NCBI GenBank assembly: GCA_017394805.1 | Contig: JAFPXC010000003.1 | Location: forward strand, 1 to 64,000 | Reading direction: 5' to 3' | Source of the DNA: Clostridia bacterium | GTDB taxonomy: Bacteria; Bacillota; Clostridia; Christensenellales; CAG-1252 | DNA: 64,000 bases | In this document: positions 16,359-24,226 of the stretch, one piece after another | How the letters are laid out: each line of letters opens with the position of its first letter | Numbering within the stretch: position 1 is the stretch's first letter | Notes under the pieces: model-generated | What the model was told of the DNA's origin: nothing | Seen by the model: only the letters and a program-made list of their open reading frames with translations | Database searches by the model: none | Position numbers and translations under genes: made by a program

Positions 16359-18617
16359 TTACTTCGACGCTTTTTCGGCGGGGATGGCCGACTCGTCGCG
16401 GACGTAGAGTTGGAAGCCGCATTGATCGAGGAACCAGTAGGCGTCGTCGAGGAGTTGATAGTCGTATTTCATCACGTCTTGCGCCAGTTCGGTAGAGCCT
16501 TTGATTTCCGCGGCGATGCGGCGGAAGGTTACCAATCCCTCGTAGGTAGACAGGTTTCCGTGGTGGCGCAGGAGGATGTTTTTGCCCTTGGTGGGTGCGC
16601 CGTCGGCGTTTTTCTCTTCTCGAATTTGTTGCAAAGTGGCGGGGATGAAGCCCTTGCTTATCATAAAACTATTCCAGCGATAGTGCTCCTGCATGGCCAA
16701 ATTTCTACGGCGTGAGTCGGGGAAGTTGAGGTCGTATTCGATGATATGCTTGCCACGCGTGGTCAATTTGGGGTCGAAGCGGGGCATATCGTCTTTGGCG
16801 TAAATGCGCAGGTATTCCGCCTCGGTCAGTGCCTTGACCTCTTCGGTTTTGTCGCAGTAATCCAAGCCCATCAAGTGCAATTTGGTACGAAGGCTCAGAC
16901 AGCAGTAAACGTTGGATTCGCGTTCGACGTGCGGCATGGAATTGTGCCATTTTTCCATAGATTCGTCGTGTGCTTTTTGCGCGGTCTCGGCGTCCACTAC
17001 GCTGAGTTTGCGCGCCTTGATGTCGCTTTCGAGGGTGTAGGTTTCGTCGCGCAGCATCGCCATTTGATACAAGCGGTCGTTGAGAATGTGGTCAAGGTTG
17101 TACACGGTGGCGTCGAGGTCTGCGATGATGTAGCAATTCTCCTTTTGCATAAAGCTGTACTCTTTGCACCAAGTCTTGGCTTTGACGAAGATAACCATAT
17201 TGTACGCGCCCCATTCACGCCGTTTTTCGAGTAGTTTTTGGGCCAAATCGAGGTTAGCGAGGTCGGAGCCAAAGGCAATAATCACATAGTTGACGTCGTC
17301 CTTGCCTTGCGTGACCAATTGGCGTAGCCGCGCGTAAAACGCGGGTGAGTCGATGCTCATACCGTAATAGTATTCGTGCGCGGGTTCGGCGGGTAGGGGC
17401 AAAAAGTTCTCTTTAGGTAAGCGGTCGTTTTCCGCGAGGACTACGCCCTCGGGCGGATTGATGCGGTACAAAACTTCATCACGATAGCGATAGTAATTAT
17501 GATTGAGATTTTTGTTGTTGCCGTTGTCCTTGTCGAAGATGTGGTAATTGACCTGTTTGAGCACGGCGTCTCCCGTCTCGGCGCGGGTGAGAAACTGGTT
17601 GTTGGCGACCGAGGTCATAAATATTTTTTGATTGGTATCGCCGAAGCCCACCAGCATGACGTTGAGATTCACGTCGGGTTTGACGAGGGACGTGGCGTAG
17701 TCGATTTGACGCGCGTCCATGAAATGCGTGAGGGGGTATTTGTCGATAAAATCGGTGGCGATTTGTTGGTAGCGATCGACGTAGCGAATGATGCCGGAAC
17801 CGTGGTCTACCAAGTCGTCATAGAGGTCGTCGTATTGCGAATTGCCGAATACGTATATCTGCAATGTCGTGCCGATGGATTGCAACGTTGCTTCGTCCAG
17901 GGTATGCAAATAGTCGTAAAATTGACGGCAGATATGCAGGTTGCGCTCGTCGTCTTGGGTGTTGATGATGACGACGTGGCGTGCAAGGGCGGCCTTTTTG
18001 GTGAGGCGTACGACGGCATCCGTCACGTCGTTGCCGCTGCCGATAGAGAAATACGCTACCTTGCGGGCGTAGTAACTCGTGCGCACGTCCGCGGGAATGC
18101 GTTCTTCGACGATAAGTTTGGCGTAGTCGAGGGCGCTTTCGTAGATGGTGACGGAGGTGGGGTTCGCACCGATGATGATGAGTTTGGCGCGGCGCGACGT
18201 CAAGAAGCGCAGATTCTGCCAAGACGCCCATATGTTTTGGTTGAAAACCGAAAAGGACAAGAGGAGCATATTGAGCGCCACCACGACGAAGAAGGAGTAG
18301 ACGACGCCCCGATAAAACGCGTTGACGGCCATCAGACCGGAGATAGAGGCAACCTCGTATTTGAGCACGATGGTAGTGACTGCTTTGTTGATGGCGGCCA
18401 GGAGAGCGGTGGCGAAGTCGTTGCCGCTATAAATATGTCCGACCACATACAGCGGAACGGAAATAAAATAGATCAGGAATCCTTTGCCTTTTTTGAATCC
18501 GCGGACGAATGCGATGCGGTCTCTTCTGTTTTTGACGATGAGCGAGATGACGACGTAGAGCACCAAAGTCGCCATCAATCCCAAACATATAGCCGTTGCG
18601 ATATTGTAACCGAGCAT
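16359..18617 (-). CDS. Membrane protein with TrkA-N-like nucleotide-binding folds and C-terminal RyR-like domain
   Basis: 752 residues from the ATG at 18617 (ribosome site AAGAGAG). A longer open frame runs upstream to 19457, but it crosses the promoter and rtcB and is rejected. Three membrane helices lie in the first 130 residues. The long cytosolic part has several Rossmann-like strands: LIIIGANPTS (about 147), VMLVGFGDTN (about 320) and YVIIAFGSDLANLDLAQKL (about 444), as in TrkA-N/RCK domains. Near residue 642, LAMQEHYRWNSFMISKGF fits the RyR-domain consensus (EHxRW with a following G). Similar multidomain proteins are known as NAD-binding/RyR proteins of unknown role. No K+ filter is present. 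Flanked by 71-bp direct repeats. Confidence 0.65.
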   Translation of the reverse strand: MLGYNIATAICLGLMATLVLYVVISLIVKNRRDRIAFVRGFKKGKGFLIYFISVPLYVVGHIYSGNDFATALLAAINKAVTTIVLKYEVASISGLMAVNAFYRGVVYSFFVVVALNMLLLSFSVFNQNIWASWQNLRFLTSRRAKLIIIGANPTSVTIYESALDYAKLIVEERIPADVRTSYYARKVAYFSIGSGNDVTDAVVRLTKKAALARHVVIINTQDDERNLHICRQFYDYLHTLDEATLQSIGTTLQIYVFGNSQYDDLYDDLVDHGSGIIRYVDRYQQIATDFIDKYPLTHFMDARQIDYATSLVKPDVNLNVMLVGFGDTNQKIFMTSVANNQFLTRAETGDAVLKQVNYHIFDKDNGNNKNLNHNYYRYRDEVLYRINPPEGVVLAENDRLPKENFLPLPAEPAHEYYYGMSIDSPAFYARLRQLVTQGKDDVNYVIIAFGSDLANLDLAQKLLEKRREWGAYNMVIFVKAKTWCKEYSFMQKENCYIIADLDATVYNLDHILNDRLYQMAMLRDETYTLESDIKARKLSVVDAETAQKAHDESMEKWHNSMPHVERESNVYCCLSLRTKLHLMGLDYCDKTEEVKALTEAEYLRIYAKDDMPRFDPKLTTRGKHIIEYDLNFPDSRRRNLAMQEHYRWNSFMISKGFIPATLQQIREEKNADGAPTKGKNILLRHHGNLSTYEGLVTFRRIAAEIKGSTELAQDVMKYDYQLLDDAYWFLDQCGFQLYVRDESAIPAEKASK

Positions 18618-18647
18618 AATATATTCTCTCTTAAAATCATTTACAAT

Positions 18648-18676
18648 ATTATAGCATAGAAACGAATTGTTGGCAA
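18648..18676 (-). promoter_or_regulatory. Promoter of the NAD-binding/RyR-like gene
   Basis: Minus strand TTGCCA (18676-18671), 17-bp spacer, TATAAT (18653-18648). The -35 box lies inside the left end of repeat copy B, so repeat and promoter overlap. Confidence 0.75.
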
Positions 18677-18740
18677 TATCATTCAACCTATTGCGCGAGA
18701 AAAAGCGCGGCGGGCGTTGACAAGGCGGCGGGCGCCGACC
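18670..18740 (+). repeat. 71-bp direct repeat, copy B, forms the rtcB promoter region
   Basis: Second copy of the repeat at 16022-16092. This copy contains the -35 of the rtcB promoter and ends one base before its -10. It also contains ATATCATTCAACC (18676-18688), found again at 22891-22903 before metY, and TCAACCTATTG (18683-18693), found at 20923-20933 before iscS. Confidence 0.85.
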
Positions 18741-18746
18741 TATAGT
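18717..18746 (+). promoter_or_regulatory. Promoter of rtcB
   Basis: TTGACA (18717-18722), 18-bp spacer, TATAGT (18741-18746). The transcript leader to the ATG at 18810 is about 55 bases. Divergent from the promoter at 18648-18676. Confidence 0.65.
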
Positions 18747-18809
18747 AAGAGAGTATTTGCTTCTCACGCAAACCATGCGGAGATAACGGATACGAAGGGG
18801 GTAATTACT

Positions 18810-20009
18810 ATGAAAACCATATCGAAAACCATCGTAGGCAAATACAACACCGCCATCGTCTTCACCGAGCAAGTGGAAGACGGCGCCGTGGAGCAAATCA
18901 AACGCTTGTGCGATTTCGAGCCCTTCCGCGACGCCAAGATCCGCATTATGTCCGACGTGCACATGGGCGTGGGCTGTACCATCGGCACCACTATGACCAT
19001 CACGGACAAGGTCGTGCCCAATATGGTGGGCGTGGATATCGGGTGCGGTATGCTCGTGGTCAAGTTGGACGCCAAGGCGGTAGACTATCCCCGTCTGGAC
19101 GAGTATATCCATCGCAACATTCGCTCCGACACGAGCGTCCGCGACACGGCGCACGATTACGCCGCCCGCATAGACCTCGGCGAGTTGCGTTGCAAAAAAT
19201 ACGTAGACCTCTTCCGCGCCGAGCGCAGTATCGGCACGTTGGGCGGCGGCAATCACTTCATCGAGATCGATCGAGACGAGAGTGGCGACCTCTATTTGGT
19301 GATTCACTCGGGTAGTCGCCATTTGGGCGTCGAAGTGGCCGATAGCTATCAACGCGCCGCGTTCGAGCGCTTGGGCGGCAAGTGGGGCACACGCGGCTGC
19401 GAAGTGGTGCTCGAACGGATGCGAGCCGAAGGCGAAGAAGGGAACGGGTTGCCGCAAAAACCCCTATACGTCCCCCAGGAATTGGCGTACGTCGAGGGGG
19501 AGTTGATGGACGATTATCTCCACGATATGCGCATCACCCAGCGCTTTGCCTCGCTCAACCGCAAGGCGATGGCGGACGACATTTTGCGCGGTATGGGGCT
19601 TGCGAAATGCGACGAATTCGAGACCGTGCACAACTACATCGACCTCGAGCACCGCATCTTGCGCAAGGGCGCGGTGTCCGCCGAGAAGGGCGAGCGCTTG
19701 CTCATTCCGCTCAATATGCGGGACGGCAGCCTGTTGTGCGTGGGCAAGGGCAACGAGGAGTGGAACTGTTCGGCGCCGCACGGCGCGGGGCGTCGTCTCA
19801 GCCGCAGTTGTGCCAAAAACACGTTGAGCCTTGCCGAATACCACCGCGAGATGGAGGGCATATACTCCACGTCGGTCAATATGCGCACGCTGGACGAAAG
19901 CCCCATGGCCTACAAGTCCATGTACGACATTCTCAAAAATATTCGTCCCACCGTTGCGGTGGTGGAACGCATCGTGCCCACCTACAACTTCAAAGCACCC
20001 GAAAAATAA
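18810..20009 (+). CDS. rtcB: RtcB family RNA ligase
   Basis: 399 residues from the ATG at 18810. RtcB joins RNA 2',3'-cyclic phosphate or 3'-phosphate ends to 5'-OH ends, using GTP and Mn2+. Motifs: MSDVHMGVG, GVDIGCGM (metal ligands Asp and Cys near 76-79), GGGNHFIEID, HSGSRHLG, and SAPHGAGRRLSR with the histidine that takes up GMP (about 323). The length fits the shorter bacterial RtcB group rather than the 480-residue archaeal type. No archease or RtcA gene is adjacent. Monocistronic with its own terminator; likely role is RNA repair after stress or toxin cleavage (inference). Confidence 0.92.
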   Translation: MKTISKTIVGKYNTAIVFTEQVEDGAVEQIKRLCDFEPFRDAKIRIMSDVHMGVGCTIGTTMTITDKVVPNMVGVDIGCGMLVVKLDAKAVDYPRLDEYIHRNIRSDTSVRDTAHDYAARIDLGELRCKKYVDLFRAERSIGTLGGGNHFIEIDRDESGDLYLVIHSGSRHLGVEVADSYQRAAFERLGGKWGTRGCEVVLERMRAEGEEGNGLPQKPLYVPQELAYVEGELMDDYLHDMRITQRFASLNRKAMADDILRGMGLAKCDEFETVHNYIDLEHRILRKGAVSAEKGERLLIPLNMRDGSLLCVGKGNEEWNCSAPHGAGRRLSRSCAKNTLSLAEYHREMEGIYSTSVNMRTLDESPMAYKSMYDILKNIRPTVAVVERIVPTYNFKAPEK

Positions 20010-20047
20010 TACAGCACCCATTCACATCACCCGAAAAACAAAAATAC

Positions 20048-20081
20048 GCCGTCAAGAAATACGATTCTTGGCGGCTTTTTG
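20048..20081 (+). terminator. Terminator of rtcB
   Basis: GCCGTCAAGAA (20048-20058) pairs with TTCTTGGCGGC (20065-20075), one mismatch, then TTTTT. Confidence 0.85.
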
Positions 20082-20111
20082 TCGGTATGGGTGACGATAT
20101 GATTCGGCGTT

Positions 20112-20747
20112 TTATTGTGCGGGATCTTCTATGCGGTCGGCGGACGTTTCGTTTTCGGCGTGCAATATGCGGCAAATCGCCTTGCGCGCCCCGTGTTCGG
20201 CGAGATTCATAATCAATCTGTCCGTCCCGTCTTCTGCGTTCAGCGGCGTAAAACCATAGGCCGCCAATTCCCCGTTGATATAATCGATCTTATTTTCTTT
20301 CGTAGTTTCCGTGTTTTTTTCGGTGAGTTTCCAAAGCAAAAATTCTTTTCTCGTCAACGGATTATCCGTCTTTGGCTCACATTGTAAATCCCGCAACGCG
20401 CTACCGTCCATATTGAATAGGCACAGTACCGTTGTCGGCATATTGTAAAAAAGTCGCATTGCCTCTCGGCTCAAAGTGTTGGTATATCTATCGTATAAGG
20501 GGTTTTCGTCGTTGCCTATATTGACAAGCGTTTGCACTATTAGGCTGCGTATTTCGTCTATATCTTTGCTCGAAGCGGCGGCTTCGATCAGCATTCTGTT
20601 GGTTCGCTTCGCGATCATCGGCCTGAGGCTCGATAGCTCCTTCTGCATGGTTGCGATCAATTCTTTTCCCATCGCCTTTTTTCGTTCGGCGCAATCGGTA
20701 CTTGCCTTGGTAAATTGCAGGTACCATTCTCGATTTCTGTCATTCAT
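20112..20747 (-). CDS. Hypothetical protein, mostly helical
   Basis: 211 residues, predicted cytosolic, charged and helical, no signal or membrane helix. I do not recognise a family. The middle holds FYNMPTTVLCLFNMDGSALRD; there is no clear catalytic motif. It has its own promoter with a good -10, and a strong Shine-Dalgarno (AAGGAGGTG near 20785) lies about 35 bases before the ATG, too far for this start; a non-ATG start nearer to it cannot be excluded. Codon use is somewhat more AT-rich than its neighbours, which hints at transfer. Confidence 0.55.
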   Translation of the reverse strand: MNDRNREWYLQFTKASTDCAERKKAMGKELIATMQKELSSLRPMIAKRTNRMLIEAAASSKDIDEIRSLIVQTLVNIGNDENPLYDRYTNTLSREAMRLFYNMPTTVLCLFNMDGSALRDLQCEPKTDNPLTRKEFLLWKLTEKNTETTKENKIDYINGELAAYGFTPLNAEDGTDRLIMNLAEHGARKAICRILHAENETSADRIEDPAQ

Positions 20748-20799
20748 TTTCTTATTCGCCCCGTGAATAGAATGGGGGCACCTCCTTCACTATGCTTTA

Positions 20800-20828
20800 A
20801 TTATAGTCCGTAAAAACCCGTTCGACAA
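20800..20828 (-). promoter_or_regulatory. Promoter of the 211-residue hypothetical gene
   Basis: Minus strand TTGTCG (20828-20823), 17-bp spacer, TATAAT (20805-20800). Confidence 0.65.
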
Positions 20829-20919
20829 TAGTCTCGGGCAAATTTTTTTTCGTTTGCCTCCCGCAAAACACGAATCGCGCCCGCCGACAACGCCGCGAAA
20901 AAGAATTTTCGTGCAATCG

Positions 20920-20950
20920 CTATCAACCTATTGACAAGGTGGGTAAATAG
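20920..20950 (+). promoter_or_regulatory. Putative operator over the iscS promoter
   Basis: CTATCAACCT at 20920-20929 is the exact reverse complement of AGGTTGATAG at 22780-22789 near metY. Here it overlaps the -35, and an imperfect dyad (ACCT then AGGT, outer CTAT and ATAG) spans the -35 and spacer, where a bound repressor would block RNA polymerase. The Rrf2 protein encoded at 25254 is the natural candidate. Confidence 0.5.
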
Positions 20951-20959
20951 CGATATAAT
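20931..20959 (+). promoter_or_regulatory. Consensus promoter of iscS-iscU
   Basis: TTGACA (20931-20936), 17-bp spacer, TATAAT (20954-20959): full match to the sigma-A consensus. A promoter this strong normally needs a repressor. Confidence 0.9.
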
Positions 20960-20964
20960 GCAAC

Positions 20965-21000
20965 CGTACGAGGGGTGTACGGGTATGCCGCCCTCGTACG
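20965..21000 (+). promoter_or_regulatory. Stem-loop in the iscS 5' leader
   Basis: CGTACGAGGG (20965-20974) pairs with CCCTCGTACG (20991-21000), a perfect 10-bp stem with a 16-nt loop right at the predicted transcript start. There is no T-run, so it is not a terminator. It could protect the 5' end or be a regulatory structure. Confidence 0.6.
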
Positions 21001-21027
21001 AGGATATTATTGATAAAGAGGTAACGT

Positions 21028-22218
21028 ATGCAAGTATATCTGGACAATGCGGCGACCACCGCGATGAGTCAAGCGGCCGTAGACGCTATGACGCCCTATT
21101 TTCGGGAGGCGTACGGCAACCCCTCCAGCCTGCACTCGATGGGCCAGCGCGCCAAAGAGGTGTTGGAAGAGGCGCGGGCGAAGGTAGCCGCCTGTTTGGG
21201 CGCGGACGTCGGCGAAATCTATTTTACGTCGGGCGGTAGCGAAGCGGACAACCAAGCCATTCTTTCGGCCGCCGAAATAGGCAAAAGGAAGGGCAAAAAA
21301 CATATCGTCACGACGGCGTTCGAGCATCACGCCGTACTGCACACTTTGAAGAAGCTCGAAAAAGAGGGCTTCGAGGTCACCTATCTCTCGGTGGGGCGCG
21401 AGGGCAACGTCACGCCCGCGCAGGTGGCGGACGCCATACGCGAGGACACCTGTTTGGTCACCGTGATGACGGCCAACAACGAGATAGGTTCGGTACTGCC
21501 CATAGCCGCCATCGGCGCGGTGTGTCGGGAGCGGAAAGTTTTGTTCCACACGGACGCCGTGCAAGCCGTCGGGCACGTTCCCGTAGACGTGGCGGCGATG
21601 CACGCGGATATGCTGTCGCTGTCCGCGCACAAGTTCCACGGGCCCAAAGGCGTGGGCGTGTTGTACGCGCGCAAAGGCGTTGCGCTTACCCATCTGATAG
21701 AGGGCGGCGCGCAAGAGCGGGGCAAGCGCGCGGGTACCGAGAATATCGCGGGCGTCGTGGGGTTGGCGACGGCACTCGAGGAAGCCACCGCGCATTTGGC
21801 GGAGAATATGGCCAAGGTGGCGGCTTTGCGCGACAGATTGATAGAGGGACTCCGTGCTATCCCGCACTCCGTACTCAACGGGGACAAGCAAAACCGCCTG
21901 CCCGGCAACGTCCACTTTTGCTTCGAGGGCATAGAGGGCGAGAGCCTCTTGTTGCTCTTGGACGAGTACGGCATCGAGGCGTCCTCTGGCTCGGCGTGCA
22001 CGTCGGGTTCGTTGGATCCCAGCCACGTATTGCTGGCCATCGGGCACCCGCACGAGATCGCGCACGGCTCCTTGCGGCTTACGCTTAGCGAATACACCAC
22101 CGCAGAGGAGATCGACTACGCGTTGGATATCATTCCCAAGGTGGTGGACAGACTGCGCAATATGTCCCCCGTATGGCGGGACAAGATCACGGGCAAGAAG
22201 CCCTTTATATTGGAATAA
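21028..22218 (+). CDS. iscS: Cysteine desulfurase IscS/NifS
   Basis: 396 residues. PLP enzyme that takes sulfur from cysteine and passes it to the IscU scaffold. Visible: SGGSEADNQA, HTDAVQAVGH, the PLP lysine in LSAHKFHGPKG, and the persulfide cysteine in SSGSACTSG on the mobile loop, which is long enough to reach IscU, as in group I desulfurases. Ribosome site AAAGAGGT before the ATG. Twelve bases precede iscU. Driven by the consensus promoter at 20931 and probably repressed by the Rrf2 protein downstream. Confidence 0.93.
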   Translation: MQVYLDNAATTAMSQAAVDAMTPYFREAYGNPSSLHSMGQRAKEVLEEARAKVAACLGADVGEIYFTSGGSEADNQAILSAAEIGKRKGKKHIVTTAFEHHAVLHTLKKLEKEGFEVTYLSVGREGNVTPAQVADAIREDTCLVTVMTANNEIGSVLPIAAIGAVCRERKVLFHTDAVQAVGHVPVDVAAMHADMLSLSAHKFHGPKGVGVLYARKGVALTHLIEGGAQERGKRAGTENIAGVVGLATALEEATAHLAENMAKVAALRDRLIEGLRAIPHSVLNGDKQNRLPGNVHFCFEGIEGESLLLLLDEYGIEASSGSACTSGSLDPSHVLLAIGHPHEIAHGSLRLTLSEYTTAEEIDYALDIIPKVVDRLRNMSPVWRDKITGKKPFILE

Positions 22219-22230
22219 GGAGAGATAATT

Positions 22231-22665
22231 ATGGCTTTGTATAGTGAAAAAGTGATGGATCATTTCCGCAATCCGCGCAACGTGGGCGTTATCGAGGACG
22301 CCAACGGCGTGGGCGAAGTGGGCAACGCCAAATGCGGCGATATTATGAAAATATATCTCAAGATAGAGAACGACGTCATCGCGGACGTCAAATTCGAGAC
22401 CTTCGGCTGCGGCTCTGCCATCGCGTCCAGCTCTATGGCGACCGAACTCATCAAGGGCAAGCCCCTGTCCGACGCGCTGACTTTGACCAACAAGGCGGTG
22501 GCCGAGGCCTTGGACGGTTTGCCCGCCTACAAAATGCACTGTTCGGTGCTGGCGGAAGAGGCCATCAAGCGGGCCATTCTCGACTATTACAAACGCGCTG
22601 GCATTCCCTATGACGAGGAAGCGTTTCGCGAGGTGGATTGCTGCCACGACGGAGCGGACGATTAG
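22231..22665 (+). CDS. iscU: Iron-sulfur cluster scaffold IscU/NifU N-terminal type
   Basis: 144 residues. Scaffold on which [2Fe-2S] clusters are built. The three ligand cysteines are at 35 (NAKCGD), 60 (FGCGSA) and 104 (KMHCSV), with the conserved Asp37 typical of NifU/IscU. The C-terminus adds VDCCHD, an extra cysteine pair not found in most IscU. Strong ribosome site AAGGAG. Operon with iscS; no iscA, hscA, hscB or fdx follow, a pattern usual in Clostridia. A terminator follows directly. Confidence 0.92.
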   Translation: MALYSEKVMDHFRNPRNVGVIEDANGVGEVGNAKCGDIMKIYLKIENDVIADVKFETFGCGSAIASSSMATELIKGKPLSDALTLTNKAVAEALDGLPAYKMHCSVLAEEAIKRAILDYYKRAGIPYDEEAFREVDCCHDGADD

Positions 22666-22688
22666 AGCGCGCTATCCCTATCGACGAG

Positions 22689-22717
22689 GAGACCGAAAAA
22701 ATCGGTCTCTTTTTTTG
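22689..22717 (+). terminator. Terminator of iscS-iscU
   Basis: GAGACCGA (22689-22696) pairs with TCGGTCTC (22702-22709), followed by a T-run. Confidence 0.9.
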
Positions 22718-22735
22718 CAAATGCGTGAAAATCGC

Positions 22736-22765
22736 TTGACCGAGTAACGTTCGTTGTGGTAAAAT
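22736..22765 (+). promoter_or_regulatory. Promoter of the leader peptide/metY/cysK operon
   Basis: TTGACC (22736-22741), 18-bp spacer, TAAAAT (22760-22765). Confidence 0.72.
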
Positions 22766-22771
22766 CATATT

Positions 22772-22790
22772 AACCTACGAGGTTGATAGG
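22772..22790 (+). promoter_or_regulatory. Putative operator at the metY transcript start
   Basis: Palindrome AACCT-ACG-AGGTT (22772-22784), extended to AGGTTGATAGG. It sits at the expected +1, so a bound protein would stop initiation. It shares a 10-base half-site with the iscS operator (see 20920-20950). Confidence 0.55.
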
Positions 22791-22804
22791 CAAAAGGAGA
22801 ATGT

Positions 22805-22876
22805 ATGAAAAACCAGTTGCGAATACTTGCGCGTAAAGATTTCCGTTGCGGACGAATGTGCGGACGATGTCGATAG
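22805..22876 (+). CDS. Short leader peptide ending in cysteine codons, upstream of metY-cysK
   Basis: Open frame of 23 residues with ATG at 22805, an AAGGAG ribosome site at 22794-22799 (5-base spacing) and a TAG stop at 22876. The peptide starts [13 protein letters not shown] and ends CGRMCGRCR, giving three cysteine codons (TGC, TGC, TGT) within the last nine. It lies between the operon promoter and metY, whose ATG is 47 bases after the TAG. Position before cysteine-synthesis genes and cysteine-rich end are the hallmarks of an attenuator peptide: slow translation when Cys-tRNA is scarce would alter expression of metY-cysK (inference). Known parallels are poly-cysteine upstream frames in mycobacteria. 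No classical terminator hairpin is evident after it, so the mechanism may act on metY initiation or Rho access. Confidence 0.7.
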   Translation: MKNQLRILARKDFRCGRMCGRCR

Positions 22877-22923
22877 CAAACGAACGAACGATATCATTCA
22901 ACCGACCAAAAGGAGATAGTATT

Positions 22924-24207
22924 ATGGCAAATTACAAATTCGAAACTTTACAAATACACGTTGGGCAGGAGCAGCCCGATCCGGCGACGGACGCGCGGGC
23001 GGTGCCCATCTATGCGACCACGTCCTACGTCTTTAAGGATTCCGCGCAGGCGGCGGGGCGATTCGGTCTGACCGAGGGCGGCAATATCTACACCCGCTTG
23101 ATGAACCCCACGAGCGACGTGTTCGAGAAGCGCATCGCGGCCTTGGAGGGCGGCGCGGCGGCACTCGCCACGGCTTCGGGCTCCGCGGCCATCACCTACG
23201 CGATACAGAATATCGCCACGGCGGGCGATCACGTCGTATCGTCCACCAACTTGTACGGCGGCACGTACAACCTATTGGCGCATACCCTGAAAGATCAAGG
23301 GCTGTCCGTGACCTTCGTGGACCCCTCCGATCCCGCCAATTTCGCCCGCGCCATTCAACCCAATACCAAGTTGCTGTATGCGGAGACGTTGGGCAACCCC
23401 AACTCGGACGTCATCGACATAGAGGCCATCGCCGACGTAGCGCACGCCAACGGCATTCCGTTTATCGTGGACAACACCTTCGCCACCCCGTATCTATTGC
23501 GCCCCATCGAGCACGGCGCGGACGTGGTGGTGCACTCGGCCACCAAGTTCATCGGCGGACACGGCACGGTGATGGGCGGCGTGGTCGTAGACGGCGGCAA
23601 ATTCGATTGGGCGCAGAACGACAAATTCCCCGGTCTCAGCCGACCGAATCCCTCCTATCACGGCGTGGTATTCACCGAGGCGTGCGGCAATTTGGCGTAT
23701 ATTCTCAAGCTACGTACCACCCTTATGCGTGACCAAGGCGCGGCCATATCCCCCTTCAACTCCTTTCTCTTGCTGCAAGGGTTGGAGACCTTGTCTTTGC
23801 GCTTGGAGCGGCACGTGGAGAACGCGTTGAAAGTGGTGGATTATCTCAAAAATCACCCCCAAGTGGAGAAGGTCAATCACCCCTCGCTCGAAGTGGGGCG
23901 GCAAAAGGCGTTGTACGACCGCTATTTCCCCCACGGCGCGGCGTCCATCTTCACCTTTGAGGTCAAAGGGTGCGCCGCCGACGCTAAAAAATTTACCGAA
24001 AGCCTCGAACTGTTCAGCCTGTTGGCCAACGTGGCGGACGTCAAGTCGCTGGTCATTCACCCCGCGTCCACCACGCACTCACAGCTGTCCGACGAGGAAC
24101 TGTTGCAGGCGGGCATCAAGCCCAATACCGTGCGTCTGTCCATCGGCACCGAGCACATAGATGACATTATCGCCGACCTCGAAAGAGGATTTGCGGCCAT
24201 CAAATAA
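22924..24207 (+). CDS. metY: O-acetylhomoserine sulfhydrylase (Cys/Met metabolism PLP enzyme)
   Basis: 427 residues from the ATG at 22924 with AAGGAGAT before it. Cys/Met metabolism PLP family: [44 protein letters not shown] and the PLP lysine in [11 protein letters not shown]. The length (about 430) and the inserted region around [15 protein letters not shown] favour MetY (O-acetylhomoserine + sulfide to homocysteine) over MetB/MetC, which are about 380. Cytosolic. It is followed by cysK after 19 bases, so sulfide is used by both enzymes encoded in this operon. Confidence 0.88.
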   Translation: MANYKFETLQIHVGQEQPDPATDARAVPIYATTSYVFKDSAQAAGRFGLTEGGNIYTRLMNPTSDVFEKRIAALEGGAAALATASGSAAITYAIQNIATAGDHVVSSTNLYGGTYNLLAHTLKDQGLSVTFVDPSDPANFARAIQPNTKLLYAETLGNPNSDVIDIEAIADVAHANGIPFIVDNTFATPYLLRPIEHGADVVVHSATKFIGGHGTVMGGVVVDGGKFDWAQNDKFPGLSRPNPSYHGVVFTEACGNLAYILKLRTTLMRDQGAAISPFNSFLLLQGLETLSLRLERHVENALKVVDYLKNHPQVEKVNHPSLEVGRQKALYDRYFPHGAASIFTFEVKGCAADAKKFTESLELFSLLANVADVKSLVIHPASTTHSQLSDEELLQAGIKPNTVRLSIGTEHIDDIIADLERGFAAIK

Positions 24208-24226
24208 TCATAAGGAGAACGAAATT

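Noticed and set aside
18618-19457. Upstream extension of the minus-strand 16359 frame into the rtcB region
   Set aside because: It crosses two promoters, repeat copy B and the antisense of rtcB; the ATG at 18617 has a ribosome site and starts a membrane helix.
22801-22836. Alternative short frame from ATG 22801 (11 residues)
   Set aside because: The ribosome site is only one base away, which is too close; the ATG at 22805 has 5-base spacing and gives the Cys-rich peptide.
22666-22923. S-box, T-box or other known riboswitch before metY
   Set aside because: The leader is short and filled by the operator, the leader peptide and the ribosome site; no T-box or SAM riboswitch motifs were found.
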